Shown: piece after piece, positions 1-8,600 of the stretch | Numbering within the stretch: the stretch's first letter is position 1 | Layout of the letters: each line of letters starts with the position of its first letter | Assembly (NCBI GenBank): GCA_947589325.1 | Contig: CANQAM010000006.1 | Location: forward strand, 1 to 64,000 | Length of the DNA stretch: 64,000 nt | Direction of reading: 5' to 3' | Source of the DNA: an uncultured Bacteroidales bacterium | Lineage (GTDB): Bacteria > Bacteroidota > Bacteroidia > Bacteroidales > UBA11471 | Notes under the pieces: generated by a model | Told to the model about the DNA's origin: nothing | Databases searched by the model: none | What the model saw: only the letters and a program-made list of their open reading frames with translations | Translations under genes and position numbers: made by a program

Positions 1-268
1 TAAATAAAAGCGAATTGAGGAAGAATGTAGAAAGTTTTTTGCAAACAAGACGATTTGAAAAAGAAGGTTTGAAAAATGGGAAGCATGTATGGGGTGTAAT
101 ATGTAGTCTCTTGAAATTTTCCAAATTATTTTTTTATTTTTTTGGGGGGGGGATTGTTTTGGGTGCCTTTTTTCTTGTTATACTCGACAGACGGAAAAAT
201 ATGTTTATAATCCCCATCTATTATGGCTTTTACTTTATGAATTGGAGGACTATAGTTCGATCATATAA

Positions 269-832
269 TTATTTAGCTAATTTTGCTTTAAGTTTTGCTA
301 GATTATTTGGATCAATTGTCATTTTTCCACTAACGGTATTAATAGATTGGAAGTCAAGTCGTCTCTTCATATAAGCATAGGCTATTCCATATGATTGGTG
401 TTCTTGACCTATTGCTGTATTGCATAAAACGTCATGAGAATGTTGTCCATCCCAAGCGGGACCAAATTTACTATACTCTATATCATTAGTTACAATTCTA
501 GTTGCATGAGTCCATTCCTCGTCTGTCTTTTTCTTATACAAGACAACTTTTGAATAGCCCTCTTCTGGCAAGCAATTATCTGATAATTCAAATCCCTCTG
601 CCTTAAACGCTGAAATAAGAGCTTCAGGAGTTATGCTTCTTATTACTCCATCTGGCCACCAATGTCCTGGTCCGGGATAAGGATCTACCCAACGATCGCT
701 ATACCCCATAGCCCAAGCTATGCAATTATATAAAAAAGAGCATTCGCTTAGGATTTTAAAATTAACGTCTCTTGCAAGATCTGGAAAAACGTTAATAAGA
801 TGTTGTCTATTTATTGAAGTATCGAGAGCCAT
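269..832 (-). CDS. DUF7689-like hypothetical protein
   Basis: 187-aa ORF; motifs NCIAWAMGYSDRWVDPYPGPGHWWPDG and FGPAWDGQHSHDVLCN resemble DUF7689-type proteins; overlaps the upstream gene by 22 nt. Confidence 0.7.
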   Translation of the reverse strand: MALDTSINRQHLINVFPDLARDVNFKILSECSFLYNCIAWAMGYSDRWVDPYPGPGHWWPDGVIRSITPEALISAFKAEGFELSDNCLPEEGYSKVVLYKKKTDEEWTHATRIVTNDIEYSKFGPAWDGQHSHDVLCNTAIGQEHQSYGIAYAYMKRRLDFQSINTVSGKMTIDPNNLAKLKAKLAK

Positions 833-1233
833 TTATTACAAGCGTCCTTTAGACTAACAAATCCATCATATTTGATAACGTCCGGAAATATTTTATCTAA
901 AGCATGGACAAGAGGTGTCGGTCCTTTTTTTAGTTCCTCAACGATAAAAGGTACTGCCTCGACTCCCATGTTAACAATCTCCATAAAGTAGGAATTGTCA
1001 AAATTGTTTGTGGAAAGAAAACCTGTTTCTTGATTCCAATATTTAAAGTTCTGGAAGAAAGTTGCAGCCTTGTCGATTTTGTTTGAATCAATCTTTTTTG
1101 AGATACCGTCATTCATAACAGCAGACATCGAAGATGAAAAGAGAAAAACCGCAGGGCTTCCCTTGTGCTCTCTTTCTGCCAGTGAAACCGAATTCTTTTC
1201 GTCGATTTTTTCTATGTAATCTACGTTACTCAT
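811..1233 (-). CDS. hypothetical protein
   Basis: 140-aa ORF between two co-oriented overlapping ORFs behind one promoter. Confidence 0.65.
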   Translation of the reverse strand: MSNVDYIEKIDEKNSVSLAEREHKGSPAVFLFSSSMSAVMNDGISKKIDSNKIDKAATFFQNFKYWNQETGFLSTNNFDNSYFMEIVNMGVEAVPFIVEELKKGPTPLVHALDKIFPDVIKYDGFVSLKDACNKWLSILQ

Positions 1234-1612
1234 TTTCCCTAAGAATTACTTTAAATTGACAATCGGCTATTACTGATTTGTCTAAATAGATACGAAAGTT
1301 GTAATCTCCGGCTTGTTCAAAGATTAGCCCCTTGAAACCAGAGACCAAGTTGAGTTTCCCACACTCTTGAGGCCGGTCAAATGGACTTGATGTCTCAAAT
1401 ATAGCCTTTGTTGATCTATCAGAGGAAACAATTTCCATGGAAATAGTCTTACAATTAATATTACAATCAGATATGTTGACTTTTGCAGCTATGTAGAAAT
1501 ATGCCCTCCACGGAAATTTTGTGGCTACAATCGCATCGAATGTATCAATTATAGTAAGATGACCATTGTGTTCGGATGCATATTCACAAAGGGTTAAGAT
1601 TTCTGGGTTCAT
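1226..1612 (-). CDS. DUF6941-like protein
   Basis: 128-aa ORF, first gene of a 3-gene minus-strand operon; beta-rich MNPEILTLCEYASEHNGHLTIIDTFDAIVATKFPW pattern resembles DUF6941. Confidence 0.7.
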   Translation of the reverse strand: MNPEILTLCEYASEHNGHLTIIDTFDAIVATKFPWRAYFYIAAKVNISDCNINCKTISMEIVSSDRSTKAIFETSSPFDRPQECGKLNLVSGFKGLIFEQAGDYNFRIYLDKSVIADCQFKVILRENE

Positions 1613-1637
1613 ATTGTTATATATCCTTTCGGTTCCG

Positions 1638-1669
1638 CAAAGTTAGTAATCTTTTATCATATAAACAAA
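1638..1669 (-). promoter_or_regulatory. Bacteroidetes sigma-ABfr promoter for the 269..1612 operon
   Basis: Minus strand: TTTG (1666-1669), 20-nt spacer, TAACTTTG (1638-1645); matches TTTG/TAnnTTTG. Confidence 0.65.
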
Positions 1670-1881
1670 CATTGAACCGTCGTAGTTGTATTTCGGGGCA
1701 CAATTTTAACACACAATACTTGGATAATATTGCATTACATCAATTTATTATATATCGTTTTCTTTTGTTTTCTTACAGATTTTTTTCTTTTGCCGTCTTA
1801 CTTTGGCGATAGACTTTTGCTTGACTTTGTTAGCTTCCTCAATTGCTCAGTGTTCTGTGGTCATTTTTTCAGTTTGAAAAT

Positions 1882-2076
1882 CTAACAAATATCCATGTCG
1901 AGAGTCTCACGGGCAAAGTTAACTTTTGCAAGATAAGCCTTGATAATGTCTTCAAATTGCGTTGCTTGGCGTGTAGATGATAATTCTTTTTCTGGTGTGT
2001 TTGCTATGCGTGAGATAATGCTGTTGTTTTTTACCTGTTGGAAACCTCGACTCGAGGTATGGTCACTCCAAGCACA
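1882..2076 (-). pseudogene. C-terminal remnant of an unidentified protein
   Basis: Minus-strand open frame reads ...FQQVKNNSIISRIANTPEKELSSTRQATQFEDIIKAYLAKVNFARETLDMDIC* with coding-like composition but no start codon; upstream stop at 2077-2079. Confidence 0.35.
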
Positions 2077-2195
2077 TCAACTTTGTGAATATAGATAAGG
2101 GGGGGGATAAAGTTGCAGTATCCTTTTTCAGGTCTTTTGACGGAATTGCGGTACGGGCGCTTGCGGCAGGAGCCGTAGCCCGTTGTCGGAAACAA

Positions 2196-2233
2196 ACCGC
2201 CGCCCTGCAACCTCTCGATTGCAGGGCGGCGGT
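2196..2233 (-). terminator. hairpin at the 3' end of the cyd operon
   Basis: ACCGCCGCCCTGCAA-CCTCTCGA-TTGCAGGGCGGCGGT, perfect 15-bp stem; weak U tract on the minus strand. Confidence 0.7.
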
Positions 2234-2247
2234 GTAATAAGGAATTG

Positions 2248-3402
2248 TCAATAGAGGTGGTCGCTTTCTTCCATTTCCTGCCGCGTGATGGACTTGCGGT
2301 CCATAGCCCTCCACGCAAAGAAAATGTAGGCGAGCACGAACGGAATAAGCAGCGATACGAGGCTCATCACTTCGAGCGTGAAGAGGCTCGACGAACTGTT
2401 GTATATCGTCAGCGAACTTTGCATATCGACCGCCGACGGGTAGTAGGGCGTGTCGTTATAGCCCGCGATGAAGAAGACGCAGAGCACCACTAACACGGTG
2501 CCGATGCCGCTGTACCAGATGCCGCGCGTCCATGCGGGCGACAGCAGCGTCCGCCCGACGGCATAGAGCACGCCCGCCACGCCGATGACGAACAGCACAG
2601 CCACCCACGCCATTTCCGTCAGGTTATGGAAATATTTGTAGGGACGCACCGACACTTCGCCCGATTCGGGGTCGAGCTGGAATCCGTCGGCGCAGAGCGT
2701 TGTCCCCACGAACAGCAGAAACAGCACCACGAAAGGCACGGCGTTGTAAAGCAACTGTTTGTGCGCGCGGGCGCAGAGCGTGTCGTCGTCGATGTTGTTG
2801 ATGAAGTAGAGCGAGGCTTGCATGCGGGCGAGGAAGAAAATCGTAACGCCGAGCAGCAGGTTGCGCCAGTCGGCGACGGCTTCGAGCCCGTGCCACGGAT
2901 TTTGCCACGTAGAGATGACCGGCATGGCGATGTCGCCGTACAGGTTGGCTTTATCCACGCGGAAGTCGGCGCCCGTGAAGAACGTGCCCACCGCCACGCC
3001 GAGCAGAATCACGCCCACAATGCCGTTGAGCAGCAGGAAGATGTCATATACTTTCGTGCCTAACAGATTGCCTTTCTTCGCCCGATATTCATACGAAACG
3101 GCTTGCAGCACGAAGCTGAACAGGATAGCCATCCACAGCCAGTAGGCTCCGCCGAAGCTCGTGGAGTAGAAGAGGGGGAACGAGGCGAAAAACGCTCCGC
3201 CGAAGACGACAAGGGTCGTAAAGGTAAATTCCCACTTGCGCCCCAGCGAATTGACGAGCATCGTTTTTTCCGCCGGCGTTTTCGCCATGGTGAGCAGGAG
3301 CGTCTGTCCGCCCTGCACGAACAGCAGAAATACCAGCAGCGCCCCCAGTATGGAAATAAGCAGCCACCAATAGTGTTGATAGAAAAATTCGTTCAGTACC
3401 AT
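2248..3402 (-). CDS. cydB: cytochrome bd ubiquinol oxidase subunit II
   Basis: 384 aa, multi-TM, CydB-like, directly downstream of cydA. Confidence 0.93.
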   Translation of the reverse strand: MVLNEFFYQHYWWLLISILGALLVFLLFVQGGQTLLLTMAKTPAEKTMLVNSLGRKWEFTFTTLVVFGGAFFASFPLFYSTSFGGAYWLWMAILFSFVLQAVSYEYRAKKGNLLGTKVYDIFLLLNGIVGVILLGVAVGTFFTGADFRVDKANLYGDIAMPVISTWQNPWHGLEAVADWRNLLLGVTIFFLARMQASLYFINNIDDDTLCARAHKQLLYNAVPFVVLFLLFVGTTLCADGFQLDPESGEVSVRPYKYFHNLTEMAWVAVLFVIGVAGVLYAVGRTLLSPAWTRGIWYSGIGTVLVVLCVFFIAGYNDTPYYPSAVDMQSSLTIYNSSSSLFTLEVMSLVSLLIPFVLAYIFFAWRAMDRKSITRQEMEESDHLY

Positions 3403-3409
3403 AATCGCG

Positions 3410-4966
3410 TTATTTTAGTTCAGAGCCTTTTTTTATTTGTTTGAGCATGATGCCAACTTCGGCAACCACCAGAACGGTGAACAGCACGGCAAAGAGCCAG
3501 AATGTGGTCTGCACCGCCGACGTCTCGATGCGCGAAATGGCGGAGAACGTAGGCATGATGTCCTGTATCACCCACGGCTGGCGTCCCACTTCGGCGACTA
3601 TCCAGCCCGCTTCGAGGCAGATATAGCCCAGCGGCAGCGAGAGCATGAACACCCACAGCAGCCACGTGTAGCGCGCCAGCATCTTCTTGTACGAGAACAG
3701 GAGCACCACCACGAACAGCACGACGAAGTAGCCGCCGAGAATGATCATGATATGGAACGAATAGAACGTCAGCGGCACGTGCGGCACGAGTTGGGCGAGG
3801 TCGTTCACGTAGCCGTAGCCGAAGCTCGGGTAATTCTGTTCGAGCCGCAGCGCGGCGTCGGTGGCAGCCGCCACGTCGCCGGCTTTCGTTGCCGCCTGAT
3901 AGTCGGCGAGCGCCTGTATGGCAGCCCGACCCTCGACGATGCGGTCGTTGGCCGAAGGAGCCGTAACCCATTCGCCCGCAGCGTTTTTCACCGGATAACC
4001 GCCGTCGATGATGTTTTCGATGCCCGCCACGTAGCCGTCGGCGTCGCGAGTCGCCAGCAGCGAGAGCAGGCGGGGAATTTCAATCTTGAAAAGGAACGGA
4101 TCTTCGGCGTCGTCGTACGACTTTTTGGCGGGGTTGAGAATGCCGAACGCCACGAGACCCTGCCCGTTCGACCCTTCGTAGATGCCCTCCATTGCCGCCA
4201 GCTTCATGGGCTGTTTTTCAGCCACCTGATATGCCGAGCCGTCGCCCGTGTACGAAACGAGCAAGATGCCTGCAAAGCCTACCCAAGCCGCCACTTTCAT
4301 ACTCTTTTCGGCGAGGAACGTTTCCCGCTTCTTCCACAGGAACCACGCCGACACCGCGATGACGAACACCGCACCCAACACCCAGCCGGCAGTTACCGAG
4401 TGGAAAAATTTGTTGAGCGCTACCGGCGACAGCAGCACGGCGAAGAAATCGACCATTTCGTTGCGCACGGTGTCGGGGTTGAACTGCATACCGGTGGGGT
4501 ACTGCATCCACGCATTCGCCACCAATATCCACAGCGCCGATATCGACGCGCCGATGACCGTGAGCCACGTCGATGCCAGATGCACCCCCTTGCTCACTTT
4601 GTTCCACCCGAAAAACATGATGGCGATGAACGTCGATTCCATGAAGAAAGCCATGATGCCCTCTATCGCCAGCGGCGCACCGAAGATGTCGCCCACGAAC
4701 CAACTGTAATTCGACCAGTTGGTGCCGAACTGAAATTCGAGAATGATACCTGTGGCGACACCCAGCGCGAAATTCACGCCGAAAAGGTTAGCCCAGAATT
4801 TGGTAATGTGTTTCCAGCGCACGTCGCCCGACCGGTAGTAGAGCGTTTCCATGCAGCAGATAATAAGACCCAGCCCCAGCGTGAGCGGGACGAAAAGCCA
4901 GTGAAACATCGCCGTGAGAGCAAACTGCGCTCGCGACCAATCGACCAGAGAATACAAATCTTCCAT
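3410..4966 (-). CDS. cydA: cytochrome bd ubiquinol oxidase subunit I
   Basis: 518 aa; WSRAQFALTAMFHWLFVPLTLGLG and IEGIMAFFMESTFIAIMFFGW CydA signatures. Confidence 0.96.
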   Translation of the reverse strand: MEDLYSLVDWSRAQFALTAMFHWLFVPLTLGLGLIICCMETLYYRSGDVRWKHITKFWANLFGVNFALGVATGIILEFQFGTNWSNYSWFVGDIFGAPLAIEGIMAFFMESTFIAIMFFGWNKVSKGVHLASTWLTVIGASISALWILVANAWMQYPTGMQFNPDTVRNEMVDFFAVLLSPVALNKFFHSVTAGWVLGAVFVIAVSAWFLWKKRETFLAEKSMKVAAWVGFAGILLVSYTGDGSAYQVAEKQPMKLAAMEGIYEGSNGQGLVAFGILNPAKKSYDDAEDPFLFKIEIPRLLSLLATRDADGYVAGIENIIDGGYPVKNAAGEWVTAPSANDRIVEGRAAIQALADYQAATKAGDVAAATDAALRLEQNYPSFGYGYVNDLAQLVPHVPLTFYSFHIMIILGGYFVVLFVVVLLFSYKKMLARYTWLLWVFMLSLPLGYICLEAGWIVAEVGRQPWVIQDIMPTFSAISRIETSAVQTTFWLFAVLFTVLVVAEVGIMLKQIKKGSELK

Positions 4967-4981
4967 ACAATATAGTTGAGG

Positions 4982-5236
4982 TTAAAAAGGAGTTTGTCCG
5001 GTGGGTACCGACGTCAGCTCCTCCGCCACATGGGCGGCGCGTTCGTCGTCGTTGTCGTAACGGGTATTCAGAAAGTCGGGAAAGAAAAAAAGTTTCAGTA
5101 TGAAAAAGATGATGAAAAGTTTTATCAAAATAATCGCCCACAGCGTTTTGCCCGTCGTCATGGAGCGGAACCCGTCGAGATAAAAATAAAAGATGCGGGA
5201 AATGACGTGGCTGCCCCTTAACTTTTCATTTTCCAT
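4982..5236 (-). CDS. DUF4492 family small membrane protein
   Basis: MENEKLRGSHVISRIFYFYLDGFRSMTTGKTLWAIILIKLFIIFFILKLFFFPDFL; first gene of the cyd operon. Start moved from 5314 because the upstream promoter lies at 5257-5287. Confidence 0.8.
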   Translation of the reverse strand: MENEKLRGSHVISRIFYFYLDGFRSMTTGKTLWAIILIKLFIIFFILKLFFFPDFLNTRYDNDDERAAHVAEELTSVPTGQTPF

Positions 5237-5256
5237 ACCGGTTGCATTTGAATTTC

Positions 5257-5287
5257 CAAATATAGGGCATTTTTGGAAAGAAACAAA
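5257..5287 (-). promoter_or_regulatory. promoter of DUF4492-cydAB operon
   Basis: Minus strand: TTTG (5284-5287), 19-nt spacer, TATATTTG (5257-5264). Confidence 0.7.
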
Positions 5288-5443
5288 TTTTTGCCGAAAA
5301 AATATCGCCTGCACCGAAAAAAATTCCCGTATAAAGACGAAATGCGATTATTGTGCCGGAGTTGCCGAACAAAATTATTTTTTATATTGTAGAAGTAAAT
5401 GGACACGGTTGTCGTCCGTCAAGTTTAACCTAAATAGAAAACC

Positions 5444-5566
5444 ATGTTCGATTTGAAAGGAAGAGTCGCCGTAGTATCGGGTGCAAGCAGCGGTCTTGGC
5501 GCGCGAATGGCAAAAGGATTCGCCGGCGCGACGCTCCCTGCCGACATTCTATTCGCTTTCCCATAA
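5444..5566 (+). pseudogene. truncated short-chain dehydrogenase/reductase (SDR)
   Basis: MFDLKGRVAVVSGASSGLGARMAKGFAGATLPADILFAFP*: intact SDR N-terminal Rossmann motif (TGxxxGxG-type SGASSGLG), then abrupt loss of homology after about 27 codons. Confidence 0.75.
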
Positions 5567-5571
5567 AAAAA

Positions 5572-5596
5572 GCCGCCCTGCGTGAGGCAGGGCGGC
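5572..5596 (-). terminator. intrinsic terminator of the LRR gene
   Basis: GCCGCCCTGC-GTGAG-GCAGGGCGGC, followed by a T run on the minus strand. Confidence 0.8.
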
Positions 5597-5662
5597 ACGT
5601 CCAGATTATTTATTCAGGAAATTCTCTTTTTATTCTATGCTCTTTGCTGCAACATCGTTGCG

Positions 5663-8600
5663 CTATCGGGTGACAACCATTTTTTTGCCGTTCACGATGT
5701 AGAAGCCGGCAGACAACTTGCGGAGGTCGGCGGCATCGTTCGTTTCGAGTACCGGCACGCCTTGCAGGTTATAGACGGTTATATGTCCGGCATCTTGCTG
5801 CGTTTCCGTTATCGACGACGGCTTGTCCGGCTCGTCGGGTTTTACGGGCTCCGGCGCTTTTATCGTGTAGGTATAAACGAGTTCGGGGTTGCAGTGTCCC
5901 GTGGTCGGGTCGGCGGCGAAGTCGGCGTCGCCGAACGTGCCTGCGGGTATCGTCAGCGTGTACGTGCCATTGACTTTCAGCGTGTCGTCGAGGGTTATCT
6001 CGAACGTGTTGCCTTCACCGGCGGCGATGGCTGCCGTCAGGCTCTCTTCTCCTTTTGTCAGCGTCGCCGTCTTGCCGACGAGGTACGGCGTTTCGTCAAA
6101 GGTGAGCGTGATGGTTTTCAGTGCCGGTACTTCCGCTCCGTTATCGGGGGTGATATCCGACGGTTCGAGGTCTTTTACTACCGGCGCTTTTACCGTGTAG
6201 GTGCGGGTGAGCTCGGGATTGCAGTGCCCGATAGCCGGATTGGCGGCGAAGTCGGCGTCGCCGAACGTGCCTGCGGGTATCGTCAGCGTGTACGTGCCAT
6301 TGACTTTCAGCGTGTCGTCGAGGGTTATCTCGAACGTGTTGCCTTCACCGGCGGCGATGGCTGCCGTCAGGCTCTCTTCTCCTTTTGTGAGTGTTGCCGT
6401 CTTGCCGACAAGGCTCGGCGTTTCGTCAAAGGTGAGCGTGATGGTTTTCAAGGCCGGTACTACTGTTCCGTCGGCGGGGGTTATCTTCGGTTCGAGGTCT
6501 TTTGCTACCGGCGCTTTTACTGTGCAGGTATAGGAGAGATAGGGGTTGCAGTGTCCTGTCCTTTGGTCGGCGCCATAGGATTTGTCGCCGAACGTGCCTT
6601 CGGGTATTGTCAGCGTGTACGTGCCGAGGTCTTTCAGGGTATCGGCGATGATGATATCGAGCGTGCTGCCTTTTCCTTCGGCGAGGGTGACGGGCCAGCT
6701 CTTTTCACCTTTTGTCAGCGTCGCCGTCTTGCCGACGAGGTACGGCGTTTCGTCAAAGGCGAGCGTAATGGTCTTCAACGCCGGCACGCCCACATTGTCG
6801 GCCGGGGTTACTTCCGTCGGCTCGAAGTCGCGGACGGCTTGGCCCTCTCCGCTTCCGGCATCCGTAACGACAGCTCTAAGCTCCCACGAAACAGGAGTTA
6901 TTTTTTGGTAAGGGCGACCGGTATGCGAATCGAATTCCATTTTCGCGATAGTATCCAATTCCGTAACGAGCTTGAAGTTCGCTTCCTTATATTCGGGAGC
7001 GACTGCTATTTCGAAATCGTTTTCGTTCAAAAAGTCCTCCACATCTTCACCGGCAAAGGCGCGAAGTGCGCGTATCAGCACGATGGTATCGTTTTCGGCC
7101 AAATCAAATTCACCGCGCGGCGTCAGACTGATTTTTACTTTTTTATCGGCGTTTCTTCCCTCCATCAGCCTTACATCAGCTTGTACCAATAACGTGTCGT
7201 GATGGTCTTTGCTATTGACATCGAAGACCATCGCTGCTCCGTTGTGGAGATAGAGGTCGGCGGGGTATCTTGTTTTTCCTCTCTCGTAAGTTGTACTCGA
7301 TGTTCCGTCTTCATTCGTCGTTACGCGGTAAAATTCATTGCCGTTGGCAAGGTTTTTCGTAATCGTACCGTTAGAGCTCGTACTCGGTATGCCTATTTTG
7401 TAGTACGGCTTCGCTCCATGCGAGCCGTCGATGCGGAAGGCGGAAACCGATTCGTCGCCCGGGTAGAGCGTTCCGTAAAGTTCGGTGGTGCTGCCTATCG
7501 TGCCCGTTCCGCCGATGCGGCCATACTCACGGCAGATTACTACCGGCTTGCCCGTAACTGTTTCGCCGGTGGCCGAGTTGTTCGCGGGGTCGGGGTTGTC
7601 GAACATGACGCCGCCTTCGTATACGTCGATTCCCAAGGCGAACATATTATCGTTTGCGGTAACCGTGTAGGTGCCTTTTCCCTCTTTGATAATACCGGCA
7701 CCGCCGTTATAGATTTGAAATCCTCCGAGCGTATCGCCGCCTTTCGTACAAGCGGTAAACGTTCCGTCGAGTTTGGCATCTTTATCGTCGCCGCCGGTAA
7801 TAATCAACAGCTTGGGCTCAGATGTCTTAAAATAGCCGGCTACATGACCTTTTGGCTCTACATTGAGGCTTCTCGTTCTGAACAGCGTCGTAGCGCCGCC
7901 CGTCGAGGAGCAGGCCAAACAGCCCATCTCGCCGATAACAAGGTCCACATTTCTCCAATCGATGCAAAGCTCGTGCAAAAGAGCTTCGCTCTCGGCACTG
8001 CCGGCGTTGGCGGCTTTCCATACGTCGTAGAGGTCGTTTTCCGGCTTGTCGTAATCGAAATATTCGTTGGCTTTGGGATTACCTTTGCCGAGAATGAACA
8101 CACCCACCGTCGAATCGTTCTTCGCCACATCGTTTTGAATGGTTACCGTTCCCTCGAATCCCGAGAAGTCGGTGGGATAATCATCCCATTTCGAAACAAG
8201 GTCTTTACTCGACCAATCGTTAATTTTGGTATACCATTGTCCGGTTTCTTCATCAAAGAATATTGTCCCGGCATGACAGCCTGCATTACCGCCTGCGAAG
8301 AAACGGTTTCCGCGTGTATAGAAATTAATCGTACCCTTGCCGGCTACATACACGGTGGTATCTGCGCGCATCTTGCCGTAATCCGGCAGGTAGAAATCGA
8401 GCACGGCGTCGTCGCCGATAACTAACGAATCGACATTCAATGCGGGATAATATTTGGTGGAAGTTGAATTTTCATCGCTCATAACCAACGTCGCCTTCGC
8501 GCCTTCGGCAACCGAAATTTTGCGGCCGAATACACTATACTCGGCGCTCGATTTTTTATACCGCCCCAGCGTACCGTTTTTCAGCACGGTGGTCATATTC

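Noticed and set aside
15-374. 119-aa hydrophobic plus-strand ORF
   Set aside because: Overlaps the C-terminus of the DUF7689-like gene on the other strand and has no clear homology; could be real upstream but not supported.
1576-1812. 78-aa plus-strand ORF
   Set aside because: Spans the minus-strand operon promoter and 5' end; no coding signal.
2031-2318. Two overlapping minus-strand ORFs downstream of cydB
   Set aside because: They run through the cyd terminator hairpin and into cydB; no domain support.
3437-4975. 512-aa plus-strand ORF opposite cydA
   Set aside because: His/Arg/Glu-rich antisense artefact of the cydA coding strand.
5582-8425. Large plus-strand ORFs opposite the LRR gene
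   Set aside because: Repetitive Arg/Val-rich translations mirror the repeats of the real minus-strand gene.
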